Shown here: positions 1-8,719 of the stretch, in pieces
Layout of the letters: each line of letters opens with the position of its first letter
Position numbering within the stretch: the stretch's first letter is position 1
NCBI GenBank assembly: GCA_035626675.1
Contig: DASPNH010000091.1
Coordinates: forward strand, 1-64,000
Length of the DNA stretch: 64,000 nucleotides
Reading direction: 5' to 3'
Source: DASPNH01 sp035626675
GTDB lineage: Bacteria; Desulfobacterota; Binatia; UBA1149; CAITLU01
The notes under the pieces: generated by a model
Told to the model about the DNA's origin: nothing
Databases searched by the model: none
What the model saw: only the letters and a program-made list of their open reading frames with translations
Translations under genes and position numbers: made by a program

Positions 1-42
1 GAGTTCGAGCCGGGCGGTAGCGATTCAAGACACCGGGCAGTC

Positions 43-150
43 CATAAACGGCCGATCGCTGCGTTGGACGCGGCGCCGTGTGCTCGACGTACTGGAAGTA
101 CGCCTCCGCGCACGGCGCCGCGTCCGCCTTGCGCTAGGCCGTTTCTGAAC
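43..150. repeat. Large nested inverted repeat (dispersed-hairpin type)
   Basis: Arms 66-83 (GGACGCGGCGCCGTGTGC) and 108-125 are reverse complements with one mismatch. Inside the loop a second small stem pairs GTACT at 89-93 with AGTAC at 97-101, and outside there is looser pairing between about 50-63 and 127-140. No coding sequence fits here. The layout, a long GC stem capped by a GTACT-GGA-AGTAC hairpin, resembles large intergenic hairpin repeats dispersed in many high-GC proteobacteria (recollection, not a search). Positions 151-355 hold nothing I recognise apart from the leader of the following SDR gene. Confidence 0.6.
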
Positions 151-355
151 GGCTCGCCGGGCGGTGCCGGAGTGGCGTTGCGGTGAGATGGCGTTGTGGT
201 GGGCGATGTCGCTTCGCTCCCTCGCTGCGATTGCGACTGGGCGCTCTAACCCCACTCTTTTTTCCTGCCCTGTTGCTTGGCGGGTTGGGCCGGGCGTTTT
301 TTCTTGCGGGGGCTTCGGAGTAGGGCGGGGGCATTTGTCGGGCGAGGTGCATGGG

Positions 356-1192
356 ATGAGCCGATTCCAGGGCAAGACTGTCGTCGTTACCGGGGCTTCG
401 AGCGGGATCGGGGAGGCGGCGGCGGTGCTGTTTGCGGCCGAGGGGGCGAGCGTCGTTTTGGCGGCTCGCAGTGCGCAGGCGCTCGAGACGGTGGCGGCGC
501 GGATTGCGGGGGCGGGTGGCGTGGCGCTGGCGGTGCCAACCGACGTCAGTGATCCGACGGCTTGTGCCTCGCTGCTCGCTACTGCCGAGAGCCGCTTCGG
601 GGCGATTCACATACTGGTCAACAACGCAGGGTACAATTACCGTGGGTGCGTCGAAGAGGCGCCGGTTGAGGAGCTCGGCCGGATCGTCGACGTCAATTTA
701 AAGGCGCCGATCATGCTGACGCGGCTGGCGCTGCCATATCTGCGGCGTGCCGGCAAGGGTGCCATCGTCAATGTCGCCTCGCTTGCAGGGCGCATACCGC
801 TGCCGGAAGAGGCCACGTATTCGGCGACCAAGTTCGGTCTTCGCGGGTTCACCTTCGCGCTGGCCGAGGAGCTTGCGGGCACCGGGATCACCGTCTCGGC
901 GGTTTCTCCGGGGCCGGTGGAGACGGGCTTCATCCTCAACGGCCTCGAGGAAGTTCCCGACATTGTCTTCTCGCAACCGATGAGCACGGCCGACGAGGTG
1001 GCAAGGCTGATCCTGGACAGTGCGCACGACGGCGCCGCAGAGCGGGCGTGCCCGCAGCTGTCTGGCTATCTCGCGACGATCGGCTATCTCGTGCCGCAGG
1101 TTCCGCGTCTGCTGCGACCGCTGCTGATGTATCAGGGCCGTGCCGCCAAGGAGCGCTACATCAAGGAACGGCGCGCCGCTGGCGAGAGCTGA
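356..1192 (+). CDS. SDR family NAD(P)-dependent oxidoreductase
   Basis: A classical short-chain dehydrogenase/reductase of 278 aa that would oxidise or reduce an alcohol/carbonyl with NAD(P)H; the substrate cannot be read from sequence. The cofactor motif TGASSGIG lies at residues 12-19, NNAG at 89-92, and the catalytic set is Ser142, Tyr155 and Lys159 (YSATK). The C-terminus beyond residue 230 is longer than in minimal SDRs and ends very basic. I chose ATG 356 because the protein there opens with the normal beta1 strand; the frame stays open upstream to 164, but that extension has no SDR character. It is followed co-directionally by a quinone oxidoreductase-like gene 124 bp away. Confidence 0.9.
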   Translation: MSRFQGKTVVVTGASSGIGEAAAVLFAAEGASVVLAARSAQALETVAARIAGAGGVALAVPTDVSDPTACASLLATAESRFGAIHILVNNAGYNYRGCVEEAPVEELGRIVDVNLKAPIMLTRLALPYLRRAGKGAIVNVASLAGRIPLPEEATYSATKFGLRGFTFALAEELAGTGITVSAVSPGPVETGFILNGLEEVPDIVFSQPMSTADEVARLILDSAHDGAAERACPQLSGYLATIGYLVPQVPRLLRPLLMYQGRAAKERYIKERRAAGES

Positions 1193-1316
1193 TCACCGTT
1201 CGCTTCGTCAGCGCATCGAATTTCTTCCCCACACGGACGCTCGCTCACGAACGCGTCCGTAAAGTCAGGCGCGGCGACCCGTTCCGCGCCCTTGATCACG
1301 ATTGGCAGGAGCACAC

Positions 1317-2291
1317 ATGTCGCGAGCCATACGCATTCATGAAACCGGCGGTCCCGAGGTTCTTCGCTTCGAGGACTTCGATCCGGGGCCTCCGGGGCCG
1401 GGGTGGGTGCGGATCCGGCACACCGCGATCGGCCTCAACTACATCGACACGTATCACCGCTCGGGACTTTATCCGTTGCCGCTTCCGTGTGGTCTCGGGC
1501 TCGAGGCGGCCGGCGTCGTTCAAGCCGTAGGCGAGGGCGTCACCGACCTCGGCGTCGGCGACCGCGTCGCCTACGGGACGGGGCCGCTCGGCGCGTACTC
1601 GGAGGTCACCAACGCTCCGGCCAATCGCGTCGTGCGCGTTCCTTCCTCCGTCAGCGACGAAGCGGCCGCCGCGATGATGCTCAAAGGCATGACGGCGTGG
1701 TTTCTTCTGCGCCGAACCTACGAGGTGAAGCCGGGCGATACCATCCTGTTCCACGCGGCGGCGGGAGGCGTCGGGCTGATCGCATGCCAGTGGGCCAGGC
1801 ACCTGGGCGCGACCGTGATCGCAACCGCTGGCAGCGACGAGAAGGCTGCGCTGGCGCGCGCGCACGGCGCCGACCACGTCATCGTCTACTCGCGCGAGGA
1901 CTTCGCGCGGCGAGTCCGCGACATCACCGGCGGCAAGGGCGTGCCCGTCGTCTATGACGGTGTCGGCAAGGACACGTTCGAAGGTTCGCTGGACTGCCTG
2001 GCCCCCCGAGGCCTGCTGGTGAGCTTCGGCAACGCCTCGGGGCCGCCGCCTGCGCTGGAGCTCGGCACGCTGGCCATGCGCGGCTCCCTGTACGTGACCC
2101 GGCCGACGCTGATGACGTACACCGCCGAGGACGCCGACCTGCGCGAAGGAGCACGGGCTCTGTTCGAGGTGGTGGGCAGCGGCGTCGTGCGCATCGAGGT
2201 CAACCAGCGCTATCCGCTTGCCGAAGCCGCCCAGGCCCACCGCGACCTCGAGTCGCGCAAGACCACCGGGGCCACCGTGCTCGTGCCGTAA
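1317..2291 (+). CDS. Zinc-independent quinone oxidoreductase (MDR family)
   Basis: NADPH:quinone oxidoreductase-like member of the medium-chain dehydrogenase superfamily, 324 aa, matching the usual size of QOR. The N-terminal GroES-like domain contains the QOR-type stretch GLNYIDTYHRSGLYP, and the Rossmann motif AAAGGVG is at residues 147-153, followed by the GADHVI segment typical of QOR. No structural or catalytic zinc ligands are seen, consistent with the zinc-less branch. ATG 1317 is preceded by GGCAGGAG; an in-frame TTG at 1302 is less likely. It is expected to be a cytosolic one- or two-electron quinone/enone reductase. Its stop is followed at once by a dispersed repeat. Confidence 0.9.
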   Translation: MSRAIRIHETGGPEVLRFEDFDPGPPGPGWVRIRHTAIGLNYIDTYHRSGLYPLPLPCGLGLEAAGVVQAVGEGVTDLGVGDRVAYGTGPLGAYSEVTNAPANRVVRVPSSVSDEAAAAMMLKGMTAWFLLRRTYEVKPGDTILFHAAAGGVGLIACQWARHLGATVIATAGSDEKAALARAHGADHVIVYSREDFARRVRDITGGKGVPVVYDGVGKDTFEGSLDCLAPRGLLVSFGNASGPPPALELGTLAMRGSLYVTRPTLMTYTAEDADLREGARALFEVVGSGVVRIEVNQRYPLAEAAQAHRDLESRKTTGATVLVP

Positions 2292-2293
2292 GG

Positions 2294-2412
2294 GAAAAAG
2301 GGCGTCAGGCGCCTTCTTCGAGAGTCCGCGCAAGCAGGTCCAGCGGCGAGCGTGCGAGCCGCGAAGAGATGATTCCCGGCGAGCCGGCTTCGGCCTGCCC
2401 GACCCCTTTTTT
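2294..2412. repeat. Dispersed repeat family B, copy 1
   Basis: This stretch between the quinone oxidoreductase stop and the next gene starts GAAAAAGGGCGTCAGGCGCC and ends in GACCCCTTTTTT, so its ends are inverted. Its core at 2342-2400 is nearly identical to 12805-12862: the first 22 bases (from AGCGGCGAGCGTGCGAGC) match exactly and most of the next 40 do. Both copies directly follow a stop codon. Internal hairpins and the terminal T run could also terminate transcription. Confidence 0.75.
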
Positions 2413-2481
2413 GTGTTGATGGCGCGGCCGGTCACGGCCACTGTGGGCTGCACGCATTACCTGAGACACAAGGAGTTGCCG

Positions 2482-2868
2482 ATGGCAGGCTATATCGTCG
2501 ACATCGAAGAGAAGACCCTCAAGAACGATTACTTTCGCGAGGTGCTGTTCACGACCTCGCGCAGCCAGCTCGTCGTGATGACGCTGCAGCCGGGCGAGGA
2601 GATCGGCATGGAGCACCATGACGGCATCGATCAGTTCATCCGCGTCGAGGCCGGGCAGGGCAAGGCCATCCTGGATGGCGAGGAGACGGCGCTGGCCGAC
2701 GGATCAGCGGTAGTGATCCCCTCGGGCACCGAGCACAACATCGTCAACACCTCGACGACCGAGGCGCTGCGTCTGTACACGCTCTACACGCCGCCCGAGC
2801 ACCCCGACGGCACCGTCCACAAGAACAAGGCCGAAGCCGAAGAGTACGAGAAGCATCACCATCACTGA
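2482..2868 (+). CDS. Cupin domain protein with natural poly-His tail
   Basis: Single-domain cupin of 128 aa. The two cupin motifs can be seen: PGEEIGMEHHDGIDQF at about residues 37-52, with His45/His46 as likely metal ligands, and IPSGTEHNIVN at about 79-89, with His85. The expected Glu of motif 1 is replaced by Gln51, so metal use is uncertain. The protein ends with four histidines after a Lys/Glu-rich tail; this is encoded in the genome and could bind metal. ATG 2482 is preceded by AAGGAG at good spacing. Such small cupins are often sugar- or metabolite-binding or dioxygenase-like; the function here is unknown. Confidence 0.85.
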   Translation: MAGYIVDIEEKTLKNDYFREVLFTTSRSQLVVMTLQPGEEIGMEHHDGIDQFIRVEAGQGKAILDGEETALADGSAVVIPSGTEHNIVNTSTTEALRLYTLYTPPEHPDGTVHKNKAEAEEYEKHHHH

Positions 2869-2877
2869 TGAGGGAAC

Positions 2878-2932
2878 GGGGTCAGGTACTGAAAGTGCGG
2901 GTGCTGCGCCCACACTTTCAGTACCTGACCCC
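2878..2932. repeat. Palindromic repeat, family A (GGGGTCAGG...)
   Basis: A perfect 20-bp inverted repeat: GGGGTCAGGTACTGAAAGTG at 2878-2897 pairs with 2913-2932 around a 15-nt loop. It fills the gap between the convergent cupin and regulator genes and touches the regulator's stop, so it may serve as a bidirectional terminator. The same outer sequence (GGGGTCAGG / CCTGACCCC) recurs near 5024, 30563 and 45343. Confidence 0.85.
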
Positions 2933-2937
2933 AGCCT

Positions 2938-4491
2938 TCAGAACCCGAAGCGCGCGAGCACTTTCGAGACGCGCGCCTTCATCGCCGCGTCCTTCATCGG
3001 GAAGTCGCGGAAAAAATCTTCCCGCACCAGGACGCCCCGCCTCTCCCGGACGTTGTTTGCCCAGTACAGGGCCTTCTGCTCGTTGCCGGCCAGCGCGTGT
3101 GCGCTGGTCGCGATCATCGCGATGATGACGTGGGCACCGGGTGCGCGCGCTGCGCGCTCGGCCCACACGGCGGCTTCGGCGTCCTCGCCGTCGGCGATGT
3201 AGGCGAGCGCCGTGCTGCCGAGCATCGCGTAGTAGAGAGGATCGAGCGGGCTGAGGCTCATCGCCAGCTGCGCGTTGCGGACGCCCTCGCTGCCCTGGCC
3301 GGCCAGCGCCTGCGTCAGTGCGCGCACGTAGATGCCGTGCGCGTAGTTGGGGCTGATCGAGATGGCGCGATCCAGCCACCCCTGGCTTCCGTCCAGGTCG
3401 CCTTCGAGCCAGCACGTCCTTCCCATCGTGCAGTTGACGAAGGGATCCATCGGATCGAGCTCCAGGCCTCGCTCGGCATGCTGCCTGGCAAGGTGATGCT
3501 CGCCGGCGATGTCGTCGCTGTGACGAAGGAACGCGCTCTGGAAGTGCACGAAGGACAGGCCTGCATGCGCGCGCGCCAGGTGCGGATCCTTGCTCAGCGC
3601 ATGCGTGAAGAGGGCGGCGGCCGCATCGTTGTCGCGATGATTGAATCGGTACATGTGCTGGAGGCCCAGATGATAGGCCAGCCATGCATCCAGGTTCTCC
3701 GTCACGCTCATGCGTGCCAGGCCCGCCTCGTGCAGCGGAATCCGCAGCTCCAGGGCCGCGACGATCTTGGAACAGATGCCTGCTCGAACCTCGTGCACGT
3801 CATCGACGGAAGCCGCAAACTCTTCGGCCCACACCACGCCGGCGTCGCGCGTATCGACGAGCTGGACGGCGATGCGCAGGCCCCTGCCGGCGATCTCGAT
3901 CGTCCCCGACAGGCAGTAGCGTGCTCCGAGCAGGCGCCGGATCTCGCCGATGTCCTCGTCGCCGTGCAGGCGAAACGACGACTCGCGCGCGATGACGAAC
4001 AGCCAGCGCATGCGAGAGAGCTCGCCGATCAGCTCCTGTGGCAGCGCCTGCGCGATGGCGGGGTAGGCGCCGGGCGAACCGATGAATCGAAAAGGAAGGA
4101 CGGCAATCGAGGGCCGCGAGGCCTGCGCCTGCTGCTGCGGTGCAGCTTCTTGCTCCGGCAGCGCCATCGTAGCCACGCTGCGTTCGGCGCGCGCGGAGGC
4201 CACGAAACGAAATCCCTGCCCGTGCACCGTCTTGATGAAACGCTGCGCGGTGCCGTCGTCGTCCAGGGCCTTGCGCGCCGACTTGATGCGGCTGGACAGC
4301 GCGGCATCGGAGACTGCACGCCCGTCCCAGACCTTCTCGATGATCTCGTCCTTGGAGACGACGCGCTCGCGGTGCTCGATCAGGAGGGCGAGCAGGCGGA
4401 AGACCTGCGGCTCCAGCGGCCGCATCACGCCATCGATGCGCAGCTCCATGGCCGCCGTGTCCAGCTCGTAAGGGTCGAAGCGGTACAGCAT
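2938..4491 (-). CDS. Winged-helix (OmpR/CadC-type) regulator with TPR domain
   Basis: 517 aa. Residues 1-100 form an OmpR/PhoB-type winged helix, including 'LLALLIEHRERVVSKDEII', 'VWDGRAVSDAALSSRI' and a C-terminal wing ending GFRFVA. A TolB-like alpha/beta domain follows at about 128-255 (PSIAVLPF...), then several tetratricopeptide units to the C-terminus. This architecture matches the CadC/HilA-like regulators common in Proteobacteria. No membrane helix is seen between the two halves, so unlike CadC it is probably soluble. It is divergent from the cupin gene at 4642 with 150 bp between starts, so it may control that gene and the tautomerase behind it (inference). Confidence 0.9.
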   Translation of the reverse strand: MLYRFDPYELDTAAMELRIDGVMRPLEPQVFRLLALLIEHRERVVSKDEIIEKVWDGRAVSDAALSSRIKSARKALDDDGTAQRFIKTVHGQGFRFVASARAERSVATMALPEQEAAPQQQAQASRPSIAVLPFRFIGSPGAYPAIAQALPQELIGELSRMRWLFVIARESSFRLHGDEDIGEIRRLLGARYCLSGTIEIAGRGLRIAVQLVDTRDAGVVWAEEFAASVDDVHEVRAGICSKIVAALELRIPLHEAGLARMSVTENLDAWLAYHLGLQHMYRFNHRDNDAAAALFTHALSKDPHLARAHAGLSFVHFQSAFLRHSDDIAGEHHLARQHAERGLELDPMDPFVNCTMGRTCWLEGDLDGSQGWLDRAISISPNYAHGIYVRALTQALAGQGSEGVRNAQLAMSLSPLDPLYYAMLGSTALAYIADGEDAEAAVWAERAARAPGAHVIIAMIATSAHALAGNEQKALYWANNVRERRGVLVREDFFRDFPMKDAAMKARVSKVLARFGF

Positions 4492-4641
4492 CGGCTACGA
4501 CGATAGCCCATCCGGGCCGCTGCTCCCACGAATCTCCACGTTTTCTCCAGGCCCTCTTCAAGCTTGCAGGGGCCGGCTTCGGCTATCTCTGCTCTCGCAG
4601 CGACGGAAGCGTTCCGCCGCCCAGACAGAAGGAGAGCCGAA

Positions 4642-5010
4642 GTGAAACAGCACAGAAACGAGCTACCGACACGTCTCGGCGCCGGCGGCGTATGCATCCA
4701 GGCCAATGATTGGGCCGACTGGAACGTGGCCCGGATTCGCTTTCCGAAGGGAGCCGACGCGGCGCCGCTCCTTCAAGGTCTTCCCCAGAACCTGTGCCAG
4801 TGTCCTCACTGGGGGACGGTCCTGCGCGGCATCATCGACGTCCGCTACGCCGACGGCACTACCGAGACGGTTCGCGCGGGCGACGTCTACTACTGGCCGC
4901 CCGGCCACACCGTATCCGTGCAGGAGGACTACGAGGCCATCGAGTTCAGCCCCAGCGAGCCGATGGGCGAAGTGATCGAGCACCTGCGCAGCAAGCTGGC
5001 CGCGTCGTAG
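4642..5010 (+). CDS. Small cupin domain protein
   Basis: 122 aa single-domain cupin. The segment QCPHWGTVLRGIIDVRY resembles motif 1, and 'AGDVYYWPPGHTVSVQEDYE' motif 2 with its conserved Pro-Gly-His. Related proteins are annotated only as cupins, some near stress or solvent-response genes. The start is taken as GTG 4642 because AGAAGGAGAG lies just upstream; the frame is open to a TTG at 4564 that has no ribosome site. It is divergent from the winged-helix/TPR regulator and followed after a palindromic repeat by the tautomerase gene. Confidence 0.8.
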   Translation: MKQHRNELPTRLGAGGVCIQANDWADWNVARIRFPKGADAAPLLQGLPQNLCQCPHWGTVLRGIIDVRYADGTTETVRAGDVYYWPPGHTVSVQEDYEAIEFSPSEPMGEVIEHLRSKLAAS

Positions 5011-5023
5011 CGTGGCGAAAGAA

Positions 5024-5066
5024 GGGGTCGAGCATCTTTTCGGCTGCCGAAGAGGTGCCTGACCCC
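5024..5066. repeat. Palindromic repeat, family A (imperfect)
   Basis: GGGGTC at 5024-5029 and GACCCC at 5061-5066 bracket an imperfect stem (GAGCATCTTTTCGG against CCGAAGAGGTGCCT). It begins 14 bp after the cupin stop. Same outer sequence as the elements at 2878 and 30563. Confidence 0.7.
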
Positions 5067-5172
5067 AGCCGGCTCAAGGCGGCGCCGGCGAATCCAGGTT
5101 GCTGCCGCTTGGCGGCGACTCAACCACAACCCCTCGCCGCGTGCGGCGATACAAAGACAAAGGAGTAGTTCC

Positions 5173-5397
5173 ATGCCGATGGTCACCATCGACGTCATCA
5201 AGGATGTCTTCACCGCGACTCAGAAGCAGCAGCTGATCGACAAGGTTACCGAGGCCATGATCGCCGTCGAAGGCGAGAGCATGCGGCCCGTCACCTGGGT
5301 CCGCATCCAGGAGTTCGAAGGCGGCGACTGGGCCATCGGTGGAAGGGCCCTGCGCGCGGCCGACGTTCACGCGATGGCCGGCAACAAGGCGGCCTGA
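5173..5397 (+). CDS. 4-oxalocrotonate tautomerase-like protein
   Basis: 74 aa, the size of 4-oxalocrotonate tautomerase monomers. The second codon is Pro, so after Met removal the protein would have the catalytic N-terminal Pro1 that defines the superfamily. The rest fits the beta-alpha-beta fold: VTIDVIKDVFTATQKQQLID, then a helix ending VEGESMRP and the strand VTWVRIQEF. Members act as tautomerases, dehalogenases or hydratases as small oligomers; the substrate is unknown here. AAGGAG sits upstream of ATG 5173. It lies between a cupin and a cytochrome gene on the same strand. Confidence 0.88.
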   Translation: MPMVTIDVIKDVFTATQKQQLIDKVTEAMIAVEGESMRPVTWVRIQEFEGGDWAIGGRALRAADVHAMAGNKAA

Positions 5398-5569
5398 GCG
5401 CCACCTGCAGGCGGCGGCCGCGACAGCGCGGCCCGCTCGCCAGCGTCGCTCGCCGCGCTCTTGGGAAAAGAGGCGAGCTGCGATGGCCGGTGAGAAGACG
5501 GCCATCGGTCCGCAACGTTCGAGGAGAGGGAGGGCAAGGTCCGGCGGGGCGCCGGACACGGAGGCTACG

Positions 5570-6850
5570 ATGAAACGATCGATCTGGCTGCCTTCTTACG
5601 CCGGCAGCCGTGCTTCGTCCCTTCCCGCGGCGATCTCGATGATCGCCGCATTGATGCTGATCTGTTCGGCAGCGACGGCGCAAGGCTTGGAGCTGTCGCT
5701 GCCGAACGACCACCCCGAGAAGAACTCCGGAGGCAAGGCCGCGACCTTCAGCACTCACGGCTCGGTCGAACTGACCGGCGAATTCTTTCAGGCCCAGGGC
5801 AGCAACGGCAGGAGCTGCGCATCCTGTCACATCCCCGGCGATGCGTGGGCCATCAACCCCGGCACGTTGCAGGACATCTTCGACGAGACCGGCGGCACCG
5901 ATCCCGTCTTCAACATCCTGGACGCGAACAACCCTGACATGGACGTATCCACGCCCGAGGCGCGTCTTGCCGCATTCAGCATGATGCTGAGCCGCGGCGT
6001 CTTCCGTCGCGGCGGGGCGCCTCGCGCCGATGCGGAATGGGAGCTGGTCGCGGCCGACGATCCGCATGGCTTTGCCAGCGTCAGCCGTCTGGTCCACTGG
6101 CGCCGACCATCAATTTCGCGCTCGGCAGCGCGACGGTGAACTGGGACGGCGGCAACAGCATCGGCACCGATCAGCATGCCGGGCTGATCAACCAGGCCAC
6201 GCGCAACGTCACGGGCGGCCAGCAGGGAACGCCGGCAGCGCCGGAAGTGATTCAGGGAAATCGTCGCTTTCGAGGAATCGCTCTTCGCGGCGCAGCTGAT
6301 CGTGCCGGGCGCAGGGCGCCTCGATTCCGACGGCGCGCGCGGCGGCCCCGAAGCGATGACGGCGATGGAGAAGGCGGCCGGACGCTTCGACCTGTTCGAT
6401 GCGTGGATCGATCACGAAAACCCGCTGCGGGCGCAGATCGCGCGCGGGCAGGAAGTGTTCAACTCGACCAATGCCGGCGGCGGGCGCTGCGGCGGGTGTC
6501 ACAACTCGGCCAACAACGGTACCAACATCGGCAATGCGCAGTTCGACGTCGGCACTGCGTCGGCGCAGGCGCGTACGCCGGATCTGCCGCTGTACACGTT
6601 CCGCAACAAGGCCACCGGCCAGACGCGCCAGCTCAGCGATGCGGGCCGCGGCAATCTCACCGGCCGCTGGAGCGACCTCGGCCGCTTCAAGACGCCGACG
6701 CTGCGCGCACTGGCTGCGCGTGCACCGTACTTTCACAATGGCATCGCGGCCTCGCTCAGCGACGTGGTGCGTCACTACGAGGTGCATCTCGGATTCGTCT
6801 ACGGCGACGAGGAGCGGGCGGACCTGATCGCGTTCCTCAACGCGCTCTGA
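5570..6850 (+). pseudogene. Diheme cytochrome c (MauG/CcpA-like), two compensating frameshifts
   Basis: An exported cytochrome: signal-like N-terminus (residues 1-38), first heme site CASCH at residues 83-87, second heme site CGGCH encoded near 6489-6503, and a C-terminal YFHNG...VVRHYE block typical of the cytochrome c peroxidase/MauG family. The coding frame changes twice. The frame open from 5570 ends at 6139, while the homologous reading continues one frame away from about 6100 (APTINFALG...). Near 6256, in a GGG run, it returns to the original frame (EIVAFEESLFAAQLIVPG...). The net change is zero, so either the gene is damaged or two single-base errors exist. ATG 5570 is chosen for the signal peptide. 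A terminator hairpin follows. Confidence 0.75.
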
Positions 6851-6863
6851 GGAAGGAAGGGCT

Positions 6864-6899
6864 GGCTCAGGTCGAGGACGGGGGGCCTCGACCTGAGCC
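6864..6899 (+). terminator. Hairpin terminator after the cytochrome gene
   Basis: A perfect 14-bp inverted repeat, GGCTCAGGTCGAGG at 6864-6877 and its complement at 6886-6899, sits 13 bp after the cytochrome stop. There is no T run, so rho-independent action is not certain. Confidence 0.55.
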
Positions 6900-7020
6900 G
6901 TGCAGCGCGCCGCAACCACGCTGCGGGGAGAGCGTGAGCCGTTGCAGGTGGCAAGTACCGGTCCGCCGCAAATCACGCAACGAACACGCAGGACTTTTTC
7001 AGAGAATGATTCGGCGCGAC

Positions 7021-8268
7021 TCAGCGATCGAGGACGGCCTGGTTGACCTCGGCCTTGGCACGCGAGGCCTTGACCACCGGAATCTCCTCTTCCGGCAGCT
7101 CCTTCATCCAGCTCTTGCGCGCCATCGCCTTCTCGATGAACGGCGCGAGCTCTTGGTGCTTTCGTGCCTCGCGGCTCTCGGCGTTCTTGCGAAACTCGGC
7201 CAGGACCTCGGCAGCGAACAGCTCGAGCGACTGACAGATGTGTTCATGCCGGTTGTGCCCGGCCTGCTGCAGGAAGATCACCTGGTCCACGCCGGCTTCC
7301 TGATACTCGGTCAGATGACGGCGCATGTCGTCGGGCGTGCCGATTCCCGAGCCGTGGTAGCCGGGATCCTCGGCAGCGGCGATGAGCTGAGCGGTGCGAT
7401 CACCGCGCATGGCGACGAAGTTGTCCCACAGCCGTGACCGGCCCGGCAAGGCGTCCTGCGAGACCAGCGCGTTGACCGCGTAGAAGAAGAACTCGAATCC
7501 TTCCTGTCCGCGCCGGATGGCCTCGGCGCGGTCATGATGGATGGAGAAGGCCGAAACCATCGCGAGGTTGGCGTTGACCGCGTGGCCGAGCGGAACGCAC
7601 TCGTCGCTGCGGATGATGTCGTAGTAGATCGAGCTCCACGTGCGAGCCTCCTCGGGATCGACGAACGCGAAGGCCAGAGCGCCAAGACCGTTGCGAGCCG
7701 CGACGCGGATGGTGTCGCGATTGGTGCAGGCCATCCACATCGGCGGATGCGGCTTCTGCAACGGCTTGGGCAGCACGTTGCGGCACGGCATCTGGAAGTA
7801 CTGCCCTTCGAAGCCGGGGTAGGGCGAGAGCACCATCATGTTGGCGATCTGCTCGGCCGCCTCCAGTGCCATCGCGCGCTTCTCTTTGGCAGGGATCTGG
7901 AAACCGCCCAGCTCCAGGCGCGTCGCGCCCTCGCCGATCCCGAAATCCAGACGCCCGCCCGAGATCAGGTCGAGCATTCCGAGACCTTCGGCCGTTCGCG
8001 CCGGATGATTGTAGTTGGGGATGACCTGACGGATGCCGTGCCCGACGCGGATGTTTTTCGTACGCGCGGCGGCGGCGGCAAGAAAGACCTCGGGCGCGGA
8101 GCAGTGCGAGTACTCGTCGAGAAAGTGGTGCTCGACGCACCACGCGTAATCGAAGCCGAGGCGGTCGGCCAGCTCCACCTGCTCGAGAGCTTCGCTGACG
8201 ATGCGCTGCTCGCTGGCCGCGTCCCAGGGCTTGGGGATCTGGAGCTCGTAGAAGACGCCGAATTTCAT
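7021..8268 (-). CDS. Luciferase-like (LLM) flavin-dependent monooxygenase
   Basis: 415 aa member of the bacterial luciferase-like TIM-barrel family, which uses FMN or F420. The start MKFGVFYELQIPKPW and the blocks FDYAWCVEHHFLDEYS (about 39-54), DLISGGRLDFGIGEGA (about 100-115) and PHPPMWMACT are characteristic of alkanal-monooxygenase-like members. The substrate is not determinable. It is a monocistronic-looking minus-strand gene, convergent with the cytochrome gene and divergent from a small exported protein. A second, shorter LLM protein is encoded at 47537. Confidence 0.92.
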   Translation of the reverse strand: MKFGVFYELQIPKPWDAASEQRIVSEALEQVELADRLGFDYAWCVEHHFLDEYSHCSAPEVFLAAAAARTKNIRVGHGIRQVIPNYNHPARTAEGLGMLDLISGGRLDFGIGEGATRLELGGFQIPAKEKRAMALEAAEQIANMMVLSPYPGFEGQYFQMPCRNVLPKPLQKPHPPMWMACTNRDTIRVAARNGLGALAFAFVDPEEARTWSSIYYDIIRSDECVPLGHAVNANLAMVSAFSIHHDRAEAIRRGQEGFEFFFYAVNALVSQDALPGRSRLWDNFVAMRGDRTAQLIAAAEDPGYHGSGIGTPDDMRRHLTEYQEAGVDQVIFLQQAGHNRHEHICQSLELFAAEVLAEFRKNAESREARKHQELAPFIEKAMARKSWMKELPEEEIPVVKASRAKAEVNQAVLDR

Positions 8269-8392
8269 GGCCGGTATTTACCACCGCGGCCGGTTGGCAC
8301 CAAGACGCAGGCGCGGCGAGCGGTCGCGCCATCTGGCTGTCGGCTCTGCACTGTGGAGCGCAGTCGCAACCGATGATAGATCGTTCGCTACA

Positions 8393-8686
8393 GTGACACT
8401 GCCCAAGCGCTCGACATGGTTGGTGGCTGCCGCGCTTTTCCTGTGCTCGCCGGCGTATGCAGGCACCAGCTGCTGGACCATCCAGGATGCGTCCGAGCGA
8501 GCCGCATGCCGCGCCGCCGCCAGCGGCTCCGCCGGCGACTGCACGTTCGTCACGAGCCGCGACGCTCGTGAGCGATGCCGTGCCCGAGCAACCGGAAACG
8601 AGAACACCTGCGGCACGTTGAGCACCGAATGGGAACGCCAGAAATGCCGTGAGGCTGCGGCGTCGGGACGTCGTGTGCAGCGCTGA
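8393..8686 (+). CDS. Small exported Cys-rich protein, unknown
   Basis: About 97 aa from GTG 8393. Residues 1-23 look like a signal peptide ending SPAYA, then a mature part with six Cys spaced through charged Ala/Arg-rich helices (CWTIQDASERAAC..., RERCRARATGNENTC, KCREAA). Six Cys suggests three disulfides in the periplasm. The start is uncertain because no ribosome site is clear and the frame is open to 8267. Not recognised; the repeated C-x10-12-C helices recall the Cys-paired domain of the larger exported proteins in this window. Confidence 0.55.
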   Translation: MTLPKRSTWLVAAALFLCSPAYAGTSCWTIQDASERAACRAAASGSAGDCTFVTSRDARERCRARATGNENTCGTLSTEWERQKCREAAASGRRVQR

Positions 8687-8719
8687 CCTCTTGCAGCTCG
8701 CTACATCGCAGCCTTCCGG

